Shown: positions 8,243 to 15,045 of the stretch, in pieces
How the letters are laid out: every line of letters begins with the position of its first letter
Numbering within the stretch: the first letter of the stretch is position 1
Virus record (IMG/VR): IMGVR_UViG_3300001589_000190
Span: 1-23,301 of that record
Length of the DNA stretch: 23,301 nucleotides
Strand: one strand, 5' to 3'
Source of the DNA: a virus
Notes under the pieces: generated by a model
The model's input: the letters and a program-made list of their open reading frames with translations, nothing else
The model's database searches: none
Told to the model about the DNA's origin: nothing
Position numbers and translations under genes: made by a program

Positions 8243-8650
8243 TTACTTTCGTCTACCTATATGATATTTAGGTATCATTTCCCAATCTTTTTTATCATTA
8301 TAGGAAATAATTTTGATTTGTGCAAGTGAAACTTTTGGTTGTTTTACCTTTTCGGGGATCACGATAGAAAGAAGATCCCATTCTTCTAATAGAGAAGTGA
8401 TTGTATTTCTTCTACCTATATCGGTTTCGCTTATATCAGTAGGTAGTCCATCCAAAGAAAAAAGTTCTTTAAAATGAACAATATAATACTTACCGCGTTT
8501 ATGTAAAATATGACACGACTGATATAATTTGTTTTCTGTGCGAGACGACACACCAATTCTGGTAAGAGTTTCTCTCACTTTAAGAAAGTCGTCTTCTTCC
8601 TTCAGAGTGATTTCTACCAAATCGTCGATCGATAATTCTATATGTTCCAT
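8243..8650 (-). CDS. regA: RegA translational repressor
   Basis: The 135-residue protein aligns by eye with T4 RegA (122 residues) across its length. Shared blocks include DLVEITL, DFLKVRETLTRIG, LYQSCHIL, KRGKYYIVHFKELF, RRNTITSLLEEW and the C-terminal PKYHIGR. RegA binds the ribosome-initiation regions of selected early phage mRNAs and blocks their translation; in T4 these include genes for the clamp and clamp loader. The protein is about 13 residues longer than T4's, mostly at the N-terminus (MEHIELSIDD). GGAGG lies four bases before the ATG. It follows gene 62 in the T4 order, 32 bp away. Confidence 0.95.
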   Translation of the reverse strand: MEHIELSIDDLVEITLKEEDDFLKVRETLTRIGVSSRTENKLYQSCHILHKRGKYYIVHFKELFSLDGLPTDISETDIGRRNTITSLLEEWDLLSIVIPEKVKQPKVSLAQIKIISYNDKKDWEMIPKYHIGRRK

Positions 8651-8682
8651 GTAACCTCCATATTAAACACAATATGTAGGTT

Positions 8683-9069
8683 TTAACTATTTTTATCCCC
8701 GTATGTGGTACGATCTCGTATCTGAATCAACTGATCTTCAGTCATTAAAGAAATATACTCTTCGGCTTTTCTACGAGATACATCATAATACTCCATAACC
8801 CAAGAGATTTTGGGATCCATCTCTTTCTTTTGCCACTTACTGAAACGCTTTCTCTTACGAACTGAATGCAGAAAATACTCATAATGCATTCTCTTGTCCA
8901 TATTGGGGATGGCGTTCACAGCGTTAGACAAGAAAATCGTGTCAGGGAAATACGAAAGAGACTTGTTAATGATAAAAGGAGCATACGATCTCTCCTCTCG
9001 ATCATCCCGAGATCGGAGTATGTTCTCTTTGTTATGATTAATAGAGTTTAGAATCTCACTCAGATTCAC
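8683..9069 (-). CDS. 62: Clamp loader small subunit gp62
   Basis: The 128-residue protein has the gp62 core SYAPFIINKSLSYFPDTIFLSN and a conserved-looking C-terminal KISWVMEYYDVSRRKAEEYISLM. In T4 one gp62 joins four gp44 subunits to load the gp45 clamp. It is much shorter than T4 gp62 (187 residues), which I recall as typical of marine T4-like phages. The start is a GTG at 9069, with GGAG at 9076-9079 six bases upstream. The next in-frame ATG (MDKRM) would remove the conserved SYAPFIIN block, so GTG is preferred. The gene overlaps the GroES-like gene by 14 bases. Confidence 0.9.
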   Translation of the reverse strand: MNLSEILNSINHNKENILRSRDDREERSYAPFIINKSLSYFPDTIFLSNAVNAIPNMDKRMHYEYFLHSVRKRKRFSKWQKKEMDPKISWVMEYYDVSRRKAEEYISLMTEDQLIQIRDRTTYGDKNS

Positions 9070-9346
9070 TAATTACTCCGATAACATCATCAAAGTCTAC
9101 AATATCAAATGCATCGTATCCATTAACCTTTCGCATATCGTAGATCACAATATCCCCCACCGAAAACTCAGCCTCACGAATACGACCACTAGGATGCATC
9201 TTACCCTCACCGATCGCCATAACTTGACCTCGGATCCAATAGTCCATCTGCTTTTCTGAGTACACAATACCCTGTTCTGTAGTTTGTTCTCCTTTGGTTT
9301 CCCGCGAAAGAACAACCTTACCCCGTGTAGGAATCATCATTTTCAT
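9056..9346 (-). CDS. GroES/gp31-like co-chaperonin
   Basis: The 96-residue protein resembles GroES end to end. It opens MIPTRGKVVLSRE like the GroES first strand. A mobile-loop-like stretch follows (about 17-30) ending in GIVYSE, where GroES has GGIVL for GroEL contact. Then come GQVMAIGEGK and FSVGDIVIYD, the latter matching the GroES VGDIVIF block. The expected role is to cap host GroEL during folding of the capsid protein, as gp31 does in T4, though direct sequence likeness here is to GroES rather than gp31. It overlaps gene 44 by four bases (ATGA) and gene 62 by 14 bases, so it sits between the two clamp-loader subunits. Confidence 0.88.
   Translation of the reverse strand: MKMMIPTRGKVVLSRETKGEQTTEQGIVYSEKQMDYWIRGQVMAIGEGKMHPSGRIREAEFSVGDIVIYDMRKVNGYDAFDIVDFDDVIGVISESE
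9076..9079 (-). promoter_or_regulatory. 62: Shine-Dalgarno supporting the GTG start of gene 62
   Basis: GGAG at the end of the GroES-like gene is six bases from GTG 9069. No ATG occurs upstream of the conserved gp62 core, so this site supports the GTG. Confidence 0.7.
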
Positions 9347-10278
9347 TTGAATTCACACCTCATCATAAGTTCTGTAAGACACGCCACCATGTTAATCTCA
9401 TGGTCGGCAACGAAAGCCGACTTGTACTGATACTCTGCAAGAATCAGAACGGCTTCAGGAATAGAATGTGGTTTGATGTGATCATACAAACCATCATAAA
9501 TTTTACGGAAGATCTGTGACTGATCGTTATCGAGATGTTCAACAACCCAACTACGAACCTTGCCGAACTCTTTTACTTTCATCGACGAGATCAACTGCTT
9601 AACACTGATATCACCCAACTCGGAAAGAATACCAACATCAATCTTACCACCGACCGAGTATCGTTGAAGTTCGTTCAGAATTCGACGAATGTCTGGGAAG
9701 TGCTTCATGATCAACTTGGCAATAACCTCGTCATCATACGGAACATTTTCGTTCTTGAGAATCGTAGAGATTCGATCGTAGATCTGAGATGCCATTTTTG
9801 GTCGTTGATCCATTGGAATCTTGAACTCAACAACGGTACATCGTGAGTGAAGTGGTTCGATGATCCTGTTCTTATAGTTACAAGTAAGAATGAACCGACA
9901 GTTCTTAGAGAACTCTTCAATGAATCCACGAAGAGCAGGCTGAGTAGACTGGGGATTGGAGTAATCAAACTCATCGAGAATGACAACCTTCTTTCCACCA
10001 GTCATCGATACCGTGCTTGCAAAGTTGCGAATCGTTGTTCGGAGTGTGTCGATGTTTCCATCTTCCGAACAGTTGATCATCATAAACTCACTGTCCATTT
10101 CATGGCAGAGGGCCCTTGCAACAGTCGTCTTTCCGCAACCAGGCCCACCGCAGAGAAGCAGATTCTGAGTTTCCCCAGAGTCTACCATCTGCTTAAAGGT
10201 GGACTTGATCGAGTCAGGGAGAATGCAATCTCCGATCGTCTTCGGACGATACTTTTCTACCCAGAGAAATTCATCCAT
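9343..10278 (-). CDS. 44: Clamp loader large subunit gp44 (AAA+ ATPase)
   Basis: From the ATG at 10278 the protein is 311 residues, close to T4 gp44 (319). It starts MDEFLWVEKYRPKTIGDCIL, the classic clamp-loader N-terminus. Walker A is GGPGCGKT (44-51), Walker B is VVILDEFD (98-105), sensor 1 is LTCNYKN and the SRC arginine-finger motif is at 145-147. It is the ATPase that opens the gp45 ring and loads it on primer-template DNA together with gp62. The frame stays open upstream to 10383, but that extension lies inside gene 45 and lacks homology to the family. The chosen ATG overlaps the gene 45 stop by eight bases. Confidence 0.95.
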   Translation of the reverse strand: MDEFLWVEKYRPKTIGDCILPDSIKSTFKQMVDSGETQNLLLCGGPGCGKTTVARALCHEMDSEFMMINCSEDGNIDTLRTTIRNFASTVSMTGGKKVVILDEFDYSNPQSTQPALRGFIEEFSKNCRFILTCNYKNRIIEPLHSRCTVVEFKIPMDQRPKMASQIYDRISTILKNENVPYDDEVIAKLIMKHFPDIRRILNELQRYSVGGKIDVGILSELGDISVKQLISSMKVKEFGKVRSWVVEHLDNDQSQIFRKIYDGLYDHIKPHSIPEAVLILAEYQYKSAFVADHEINMVACLTELMMRCEFK

Positions 10279-10966
10279 TGTACACAGAATCCGACTCAAG
10301 GGCGATCCAGTACTGGACACCAGAAGTTCGGTGGACAAAGTGACTGACAACCTGCTTGGCGATTGATACATCGTAATCACCACCGATCATCTTAAGGTTC
10401 TCAACCTTGAAGAAGAACTTAAAGTCAGGAGAATCGGTCGATAGTTCTCCGAGATCAATCGAATACGAGTTAGAACTGTTGTTTGCCTTCTTGTCAACAG
10501 CGGTCATCATAAGAGTTTCACCCTCAGTCTGAACACAAAGATCAGCAAGTCCAAGAACAGCAGCAGCCTTCTGGAGTTCAACAAGATCCCGCTGTCGAAG
10601 TTCAAAATCAACGACAGAATCTGGCATCGTGATCTTCTTACTTGGTGTAGTAATAAGATTGGGAGCGGAGTAGAAGTAGCGAACGCTAGATCCATTTTTT
10701 CCCGAGATCATAACATGGTTCTCCTCAAACTCGAATGTTGGATTATCGAAGAGACTGATCGTTCCAAGGAACTGATTCAGATCCCAGATAGCGATCTCTC
10801 GGTCAAAATCCTCTTCGATCTCTGCTTCAGCCATGATGTTCTTCATGGGAGAAACAGTGGTAAGAGTATTACCAGGCTTGATTAGAATGTTAGAGTTGAT
10901 CCCAGCAAAGTTCTTTAGAATCGCCAGGGTCTTTTCCGATAGGACGGTCTTAGTTTTAGTCATCAT
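10271..10966 (-). CDS. 45: Sliding clamp gp45
   Basis: The 231-residue protein matches T4 gp45 (228 residues) in layout. SEKTLAILKNFAGINSNILIK at the N-terminus parallels the T4 sequence, and AIWDLNQFLGTISLF and the C-terminal YWIALESDS fit the conserved edges. Three copies form the processivity ring for DNA polymerase, and in T4 the same clamp activates late transcription through gp55 and gp33. Several starts are possible: TTG 10975, GTG 10972, ATG 10966 and ATG 10963. ATG 10966 has a perfect AAGGAG ten bases upstream and leaves an N-terminus close to T4; GTG 10972 overlaps the previous stop (GTGA) and cannot be excluded. Confidence 0.93.
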   Translation of the reverse strand: MMTKTKTVLSEKTLAILKNFAGINSNILIKPGNTLTTVSPMKNIMAEAEIEEDFDREIAIWDLNQFLGTISLFDNPTFEFEENHVMISGKNGSSVRYFYSAPNLITTPSKKITMPDSVVDFELRQRDLVELQKAAAVLGLADLCVQTEGETLMMTAVDKKANNSSNSYSIDLGELSTDSPDFKFFFKVENLKMIGGDYDVSIAKQVVSHFVHRTSGVQYWIALESDSVYNG

Positions 10967-10968
10967 AT

Positions 10969-11160
10969 TCACCAATCTCCTTGTTCAAGGTCTTCTGCAT
11001 AATCATCAAATTTATTACTATCATTCATAAGATCACGAAGCATTTTCTTGTCTTGTTTTCTCTTACCCTTACGTTGTTCACGACGAACACCGCGAGTACC
11101 ATCTTCTTCATAGTCTTCTGCCCAAGATCTTTTCTTAGGCTTTCTGTAGTCCCTAGACAT
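10969..11160 (-). CDS. Small highly charged protein, unknown function
   Basis: The 63-residue protein has no recognisable domain. Residues 1-40 are strongly basic (RKPKKRSW, RREQRKGKRKQDKK) and the rest is acidic (NKFDDYAEDLEQGDW), suggesting a disordered nucleic-acid- or protein-binding peptide. It fits exactly between rnh and gene 45: its ATG shares one base with the rnh stop, and its stop lies within the gene 45 initiation region. Its reading frame also carries the AAGGAG that serves gene 45. Tight placement on the coding strand supports it as a real gene, though nothing in it says what it does. Confidence 0.75.
   Translation of the reverse strand: MSRDYRKPKKRSWAEDYEEDGTRGVRREQRKGKRKQDKKMLRDLMNDSNKFDDYAEDLEQGDW
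10977..10982 (-). promoter_or_regulatory. 45: Shine-Dalgarno of gene 45
   Basis: A perfect AAGGAG inside the end of the 63-residue gene lies ten bases before ATG 10966 and four before GTG 10972. Both starts remain possible; homology to T4 gp45 favours an ATG. Confidence 0.65.
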
Positions 11161-12002
11161 TAAAAGTCTCCGATGCTTTCCATTAGATTCTTCAATCCTT
11201 TTTGAATAAAGTAATCGAGAAGGCCACTCCGTGACGCAATCTCTTGTGTGTCGTAATTTTCATTGATTCTTTCAACCACATCAGACGGAATATAGTTGAA
11301 GTCAATCAACTGTCTGTTCCTATCATAGTTCCTTGAGATCGTTTCGTCAACCTCAAATCCATCAATAACTTCACGAACGCGAGTCTTCGCCTTTGCGTTC
11401 ATTGGCTTCTGTCGCTTTCCTTCTACCACAAACGTATCGTCATCAGACAGAATGTTTGGAACACCGTCACTCACATCACCCTTCATAATATGATTGAAGA
11501 GAAAGGAGTCGGGACGATCACATACCAACATCTTCTTTTGAATTGGACTGTACTGATTCACGCCTGGATATACTTGCAACTGCTGAAAATCTTTGTCACC
11601 AGAAATGATCATGATCTTTTCCTGCTGATGAAACCGAGCAGTAAGAACCGCAATGATATCATCGGCTTCACATGCATCCACAGTCAAATTCTTATATGGT
11701 AAGTTATCGCGTACTTCGTTACGAATACTGGTCAAGGAGTCATAGATTGAACTCCAATCGACGCTAGAGTCCTTCTGCTGCTTCTTACGAGCAGCCTTGT
11801 AGTGTTCAAAGACACCACGACGCCAAGGTCCACCTGCATCATTACAGATAACAAGTTCGCCATGATCCGAAAACTTAGAACGATACATGCGGTATGTATT
11901 GAGGACGAGATGACGTATAAAATCATCATCTATGTTTGGATTATATTTGATTGACTGGAAAATGCTTGCCAGAATAATCTGACTATTATCAAGGAGTATC
12001 AC
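11160..12002 (-). CDS. rnh: RNase H / 5'-3' exonuclease (FEN-1 family)
   Basis: The 280-residue protein is recognisably T4 RNase H. Shared elements are LLDNSQIILAS (T4 LIDFSQIALS), CNDAGGPWRRGVFEHYKAARK, the metal-binding VDACEADDIIAVL, ISGDKDFQQL and KGDVSDGVPN, and the C-terminal FIQKGLKNLMESIGDF. It removes RNA primers from lagging-strand fragments and also degrades adjacent DNA 5' to 3'. The start is a GTG at 12002, which trims the N-terminal tail found in T4 but keeps the catalytic first aspartate (D5). The gene follows a 231-residue unknown protein by ten bases. Confidence 0.93.
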   Translation of the reverse strand: MILLDNSQIILASIFQSIKYNPNIDDDFIRHLVLNTYRMYRSKFSDHGELVICNDAGGPWRRGVFEHYKAARKKQQKDSSVDWSSIYDSLTSIRNEVRDNLPYKNLTVDACEADDIIAVLTARFHQQEKIMIISGDKDFQQLQVYPGVNQYSPIQKKMLVCDRPDSFLFNHIMKGDVSDGVPNILSDDDTFVVEGKRQKPMNAKAKTRVREVIDGFEVDETISRNYDRNRQLIDFNYIPSDVVERINENYDTQEIASRSGLLDYFIQKGLKNLMESIGDF

Positions 12003-12012
12003 GGGGTTCCAA

Positions 12013-12708
12013 TCACTTTGAATTTGAAACTTTAATTAGAACTACGTCACTGCTCACGCGACCAGTGACTTCTAGATTCTTGTTCTTCAGTTTATCAATT
12101 TCTTGCTTTATCGCTCGCACTCCAGTAATGGCAATGTCTTGTAGGCTCATCTTGGAACGACCGAAATTTTTACCGTATGATTTATCGGGATCAAAATTCT
12201 GAATCGTAGTACCTTTCACTTCAAATCCTGTGTCGCTTTCATACCAGAACATCTTGTTCTGTTTACAATTATAGCACACAAGAATCTTAGATCCAATGAT
12301 TTCTTCGGGATTGATGGACTTTACTCCATCGCACTCTTCTTTGAACTTCATTTTTTTTACCTGAACAGAGGCAGACTTTGCTCGCTTACGGCGAGTAATC
12401 TTACTGTTGGTCTCTAAGAAGTCTCTAACAAGAGTGGCAAAAGAAATCAGGTGATTCAACTTCGTCTTCGAAAGAAAGTCCCAAGCCTCTCGAAGATCTT
12501 CGTCTCCGTCGAGAGCAGATTCAATCTCGTCAACCAAAGAGGCATATTGATCAACCAATTCTTTCATGTCTCTTTTAGTTGGCTTATATGCCTTGACCAA
12601 ACCTGTTACCTTGGGCTTCTGCGTAGACGTACCCTGTCTCAAATTCTCGATATACCGATCAGTCATCAGGTCGAGAACGGACGCTAAATTATCTTGACTC
12701 GTCTTCAT
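12013..12708 (-). CDS. Unknown 231-aa protein with CxxC motif
   Basis: I do not recognise this protein. From the ATG at 12708 it begins MKTSQDNLASVLDLM. The first half is helical and charged (DMKELVDQYASLVDEIESALDGD). Residues about 105-125 are very basic (ITRRKRAKS...KKMKFK). A single CYNC pair lies at 145-148, followed by NKMFWYESDTGF. A second helical stretch, IKQEIDKLKNKNLEV, precedes the C-terminus. One CxxC pair is too little for a normal zinc ribbon unless it dimerises. An earlier TTG start (12726) is possible but has no ribosome-binding site. The gene overlaps the methyltransferase-like gene by 20 bases. A DNA-associated role is inferred only from its basic stretch and neighbours. Confidence 0.7.
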   Translation of the reverse strand: MKTSQDNLASVLDLMTDRYIENLRQGTSTQKPKVTGLVKAYKPTKRDMKELVDQYASLVDEIESALDGDEDLREAWDFLSKTKLNHLISFATLVRDFLETNSKITRRKRAKSASVQVKKMKFKEECDGVKSINPEEIIGSKILVCYNCKQNKMFWYESDTGFEVKGTTIQNFDPDKSYGKNFGRSKMSLQDIAITGVRAIKQEIDKLKNKNLEVTGRVSSDVVLIKVSNSK

Positions 12709-14281
12709 TAGGCTTAAAGAATACAAATACTGGTTCGTATTTGAGATACTTTCCTTTCACTTGACAAAAGTTCTTACACTTGGGCTTACCATCTTCACCG
12801 ACGCGGTTCTGACCTGGCATCCCTTCTAGGGCCATCTTCATAGTGTATCTATAAATCATTCCGTTGTCAAGTAGTATGTCCTTTGAATCCTGCTCCAGAG
12901 GTAAGTATTTTCCGCTCACCAAAATGTCGGCAATATTCCAGAGAAGATATCCGCCAGGTCGCAACCACTCAACGGCAGTTTCGAGAGTAGGCTTTAGGAA
13001 TCCGTCTCGCCACGATTCATACGATGAACCATACTTTTTGTAACTCTGGTTTTCATCTTCACTATAAGCCTCTCGATTAAAATAAGGAGGTGAAGTAAAT
13101 ACCAAGTCAATTTCGCCTCGGTGTCTTTGAAAATCTTCATTATGTCGTATCTCCTCGGATCCTAGTTGGAAGACTTCGTGGGTGTTGGTGCTAGAGAAGA
13201 ATGGATTTGATCTGTATGTCTTGGTGTTATAAAAATCCGCGACATTAGAATATCTAGAATCCATATCAGAATAAAAATTATCTGGATTGGGGTCGGTGCC
13301 GATGTAATGTACAGTGCGGTCATCACGGATAGCCATAGCACCAAGTATCCTACCACCCCAACCACTGCTAGGATCATAGATCTTGATTTGTCGGTCTTTG
13401 ATATGATCGGTGAATTTTTCATAGAGATATTTCGCAGTCATTGGAGGGAAGTTTACTGCGGGTTGAATGTAACCGATGCGAAAAGATTTGAACCCGCCAG
13501 GAAAAATCTTCTTACCTTTATCATACAAACGAATAGCATAGACATGATCATCATCCATATTTTCGATATCAAACGTCGAGTGATGACGATACTCTAGACG
13601 GTCTCGCATCGCCTCAACTTGATCCTTCGTTAGTTGAAGAATGTCTGACTGCTCCAATTGAAAGTATCCACTATTCAATCCCTCTCGGATTTTGACCTGC
13701 TCTAATAGAAAATCTTTTCCCTTGAACATGTCTGGATAATCAAAGAAAGTCAGAATCCAATCTTCGCCGTTATCTACATTGACAACAGAGTGCTTTGTAT
13801 CGTTCTTGATGGTAGAAAGGGCGTGGCTGTAGAACGAATCTCGTCGAAAGTGTCTCAATGATCCTTTATAGACTCTCTCAAGGTAGTCAGGGTTCGCTAC
13901 GAGATCATAGATCGAGTATCCGTTGTCCTTCTCGGTATAGTTGATACGAGTCTTGAACATGTTATCAAAGAACTGATCGACCTCGACACCGAGTCGTGAT
14001 TTATTAATGATAACTTCTTTAGGCGTATCAGACAACTCGTCATCAAACTCAAATTCATGAACGGGAAACTCAGACATACGATTGAATGCCGTAATCATAT
14101 CCTCTTCGTTCTTTCCTGTTCGGGGAGGACAGCCGTATGTGTCCCATGCGGCAGTTAACTCTGCACGAAGTTGAATCACCCAATCCTTAAATTGATCGGG
14201 TGTCATCTCTAGGAGGTCTTCGAAGTTTACATTCACATCGCTGTTGATGATGTGATCATTACGCTGATAAGGTATATTCAC
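12689..14281 (-). CDS. DNA methyltransferase-like protein with large unknown N-terminus
   Basis: The C-terminal half has a Rossmann methyltransferase core: motif I YDPSSGWGGRIL (302-313), a motif II-like GTDPNP (328-333) and the catalytic FTSPPYF (395-401) characteristic of amino-methyltransferases that use S/N/D-PPY, especially N4-cytosine types. WLRPGGYLLWNIAD follows. Motif I precedes motif IV, unlike the beta-class order often seen with SPPY. The first ~250 residues carry no motif I can name. The start is taken as GTG 14281, which overlaps the PLP-enzyme stop as GTGA; an upstream in-frame start at 14338 would overlap by 61 bases. The likely substrate is a base in DNA; RNA or a small molecule is not excluded. 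Confidence 0.82.
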   Translation of the reverse strand: MNIPYQRNDHIINSDVNVNFEDLLEMTPDQFKDWVIQLRAELTAAWDTYGCPPRTGKNEEDMITAFNRMSEFPVHEFEFDDELSDTPKEVIINKSRLGVEVDQFFDNMFKTRINYTEKDNGYSIYDLVANPDYLERVYKGSLRHFRRDSFYSHALSTIKNDTKHSVVNVDNGEDWILTFFDYPDMFKGKDFLLEQVKIREGLNSGYFQLEQSDILQLTKDQVEAMRDRLEYRHHSTFDIENMDDDHVYAIRLYDKGKKIFPGGFKSFRIGYIQPAVNFPPMTAKYLYEKFTDHIKDRQIKIYDPSSGWGGRILGAMAIRDDRTVHYIGTDPNPDNFYSDMDSRYSNVADFYNTKTYRSNPFFSSTNTHEVFQLGSEEIRHNEDFQRHRGEIDLVFTSPPYFNREAYSEDENQSYKKYGSSYESWRDGFLKPTLETAVEWLRPGGYLLWNIADILVSGKYLPLEQDSKDILLDNGMIYRYTMKMALEGMPGQNRVGEDGKPKCKNFCQVKGKYLKYEPVFVFFKPNEDESR

Positions 14282-15045
14282 GATCCTACATTCCAAAAAA
14301 GTGCGCCAGGTGACGCATGATCTAATATGAACTCCCACGCTTTTGCGTCGTAGGTTGGTGCTGACGGGAATGGGGGCAACACTTTGGTTGCTTTGTTGAA
14401 GGCATACTTTGATTTGTACAACTTCGCCTTTCCGTATTCGCCGCTATGTCCCACACGCACACAGTGAAACTCGGCGTTGGACCAAGCGAGTTGTAATCCT
14501 CTCGTAAGAGTTCCTGAAGAACCAACAGTCCAAACCTCAGTGGGTGTAACATCCATAGATTGTGCAACACGAATGATCGACGCGATGACTGTGGGGTGGT
14601 CAAAACCAATTGGTAACAGTCTGCGAGATGTAGGGCTATCTGATACATAATCTCTTGCTCGTTTTTCTGTTACACTCAGCATTCCGTTTGGAACCCAGTG
14701 CATTATAGCACCCGCTTCAATCGCTTGCAACTGGTAAGGATGTCGTTTTTCCACAGCACGATCTGCCATGAAAACAACTGCCTTCTTAAAGTATTTAGTA
14801 CACAGATGTGCCAATGAGATTTGGGCATAACCAGTGGCAGGTGAACTGCCATATACCCACTCTTTGATCTCGGGCTGTGAACGAATCAGGTGATCTGCGA
14901 ATCGCATCTTCGATCCACCACCTATGAGATCGTCACGGACGATGAGGAATCCCTCATGCTCCTCTACAACGGGAGGGGGGAGAGTATCCTTCCAGTAAGG
15001 GATCAAGTCTAAGTAGTCTTCTGCTGTCTGTGTGAATAGACTCAT
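14278..15045 (-). CDS. PLP-dependent enzyme, ACC deaminase/D-cysteine desulfhydrase-like fold
   Basis: The 255-residue protein resembles the tryptophan-synthase-beta (fold II) PLP family. DDLIGGGSKMRFADHL places the Schiff-base lysine at K46, as in the GGNKxRK of ACC deaminases. GSSPATGYAQISLAHLC (67-83) fits the helix that follows, and VWTVGSSGTLTRGL (171-184) contains the glycine/serine phosphate loop (175-179). It is shorter than typical relatives (about 330 residues). The family catalyses beta/gamma-elimination or deamination of amino acids. It is linked by ATGA to gene 46 upstream and by GTGA to the methyltransferase-like gene downstream, which suggests joint function. The substrate is unknown. 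Confidence 0.8.
   Translation of the reverse strand: MSLFTQTAEDYLDLIPYWKDTLPPPVVEEHEGFLIVRDDLIGGGSKMRFADHLIRSQPEIKEWVYGSSPATGYAQISLAHLCTKYFKKAVVFMADRAVEKRHPYQLQAIEAGAIMHWVPNGMLSVTEKRARDYVSDSPTSRRLLPIGFDHPTVIASIIRVAQSMDVTPTEVWTVGSSGTLTRGLQLAWSNAEFHCVRVGHSGEYGKAKLYKSKYAFNKATKVLPPFPSAPTYDAKAWEFILDHASPGALFWNVGS

Noticed and set aside
9847-10347. Open frame of 166 codons on the plus strand opposite genes 44 and 45
   Set aside because: It is antisense to two well-conserved genes, has no family resemblance, and is a shadow of their codon pattern.
10279-10383. N-terminal extension of gene 44
   Set aside because: The extra residues come from reading gene 45 in another frame; homology to clamp loaders begins at MDEFLW (10278).
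14282-14338. N-terminal extension of the methyltransferase-like gene
   Set aside because: It would overlap the PLP-enzyme gene by 61 bases; the GTG at 14281 gives the 4-nt overlap typical of this genome.
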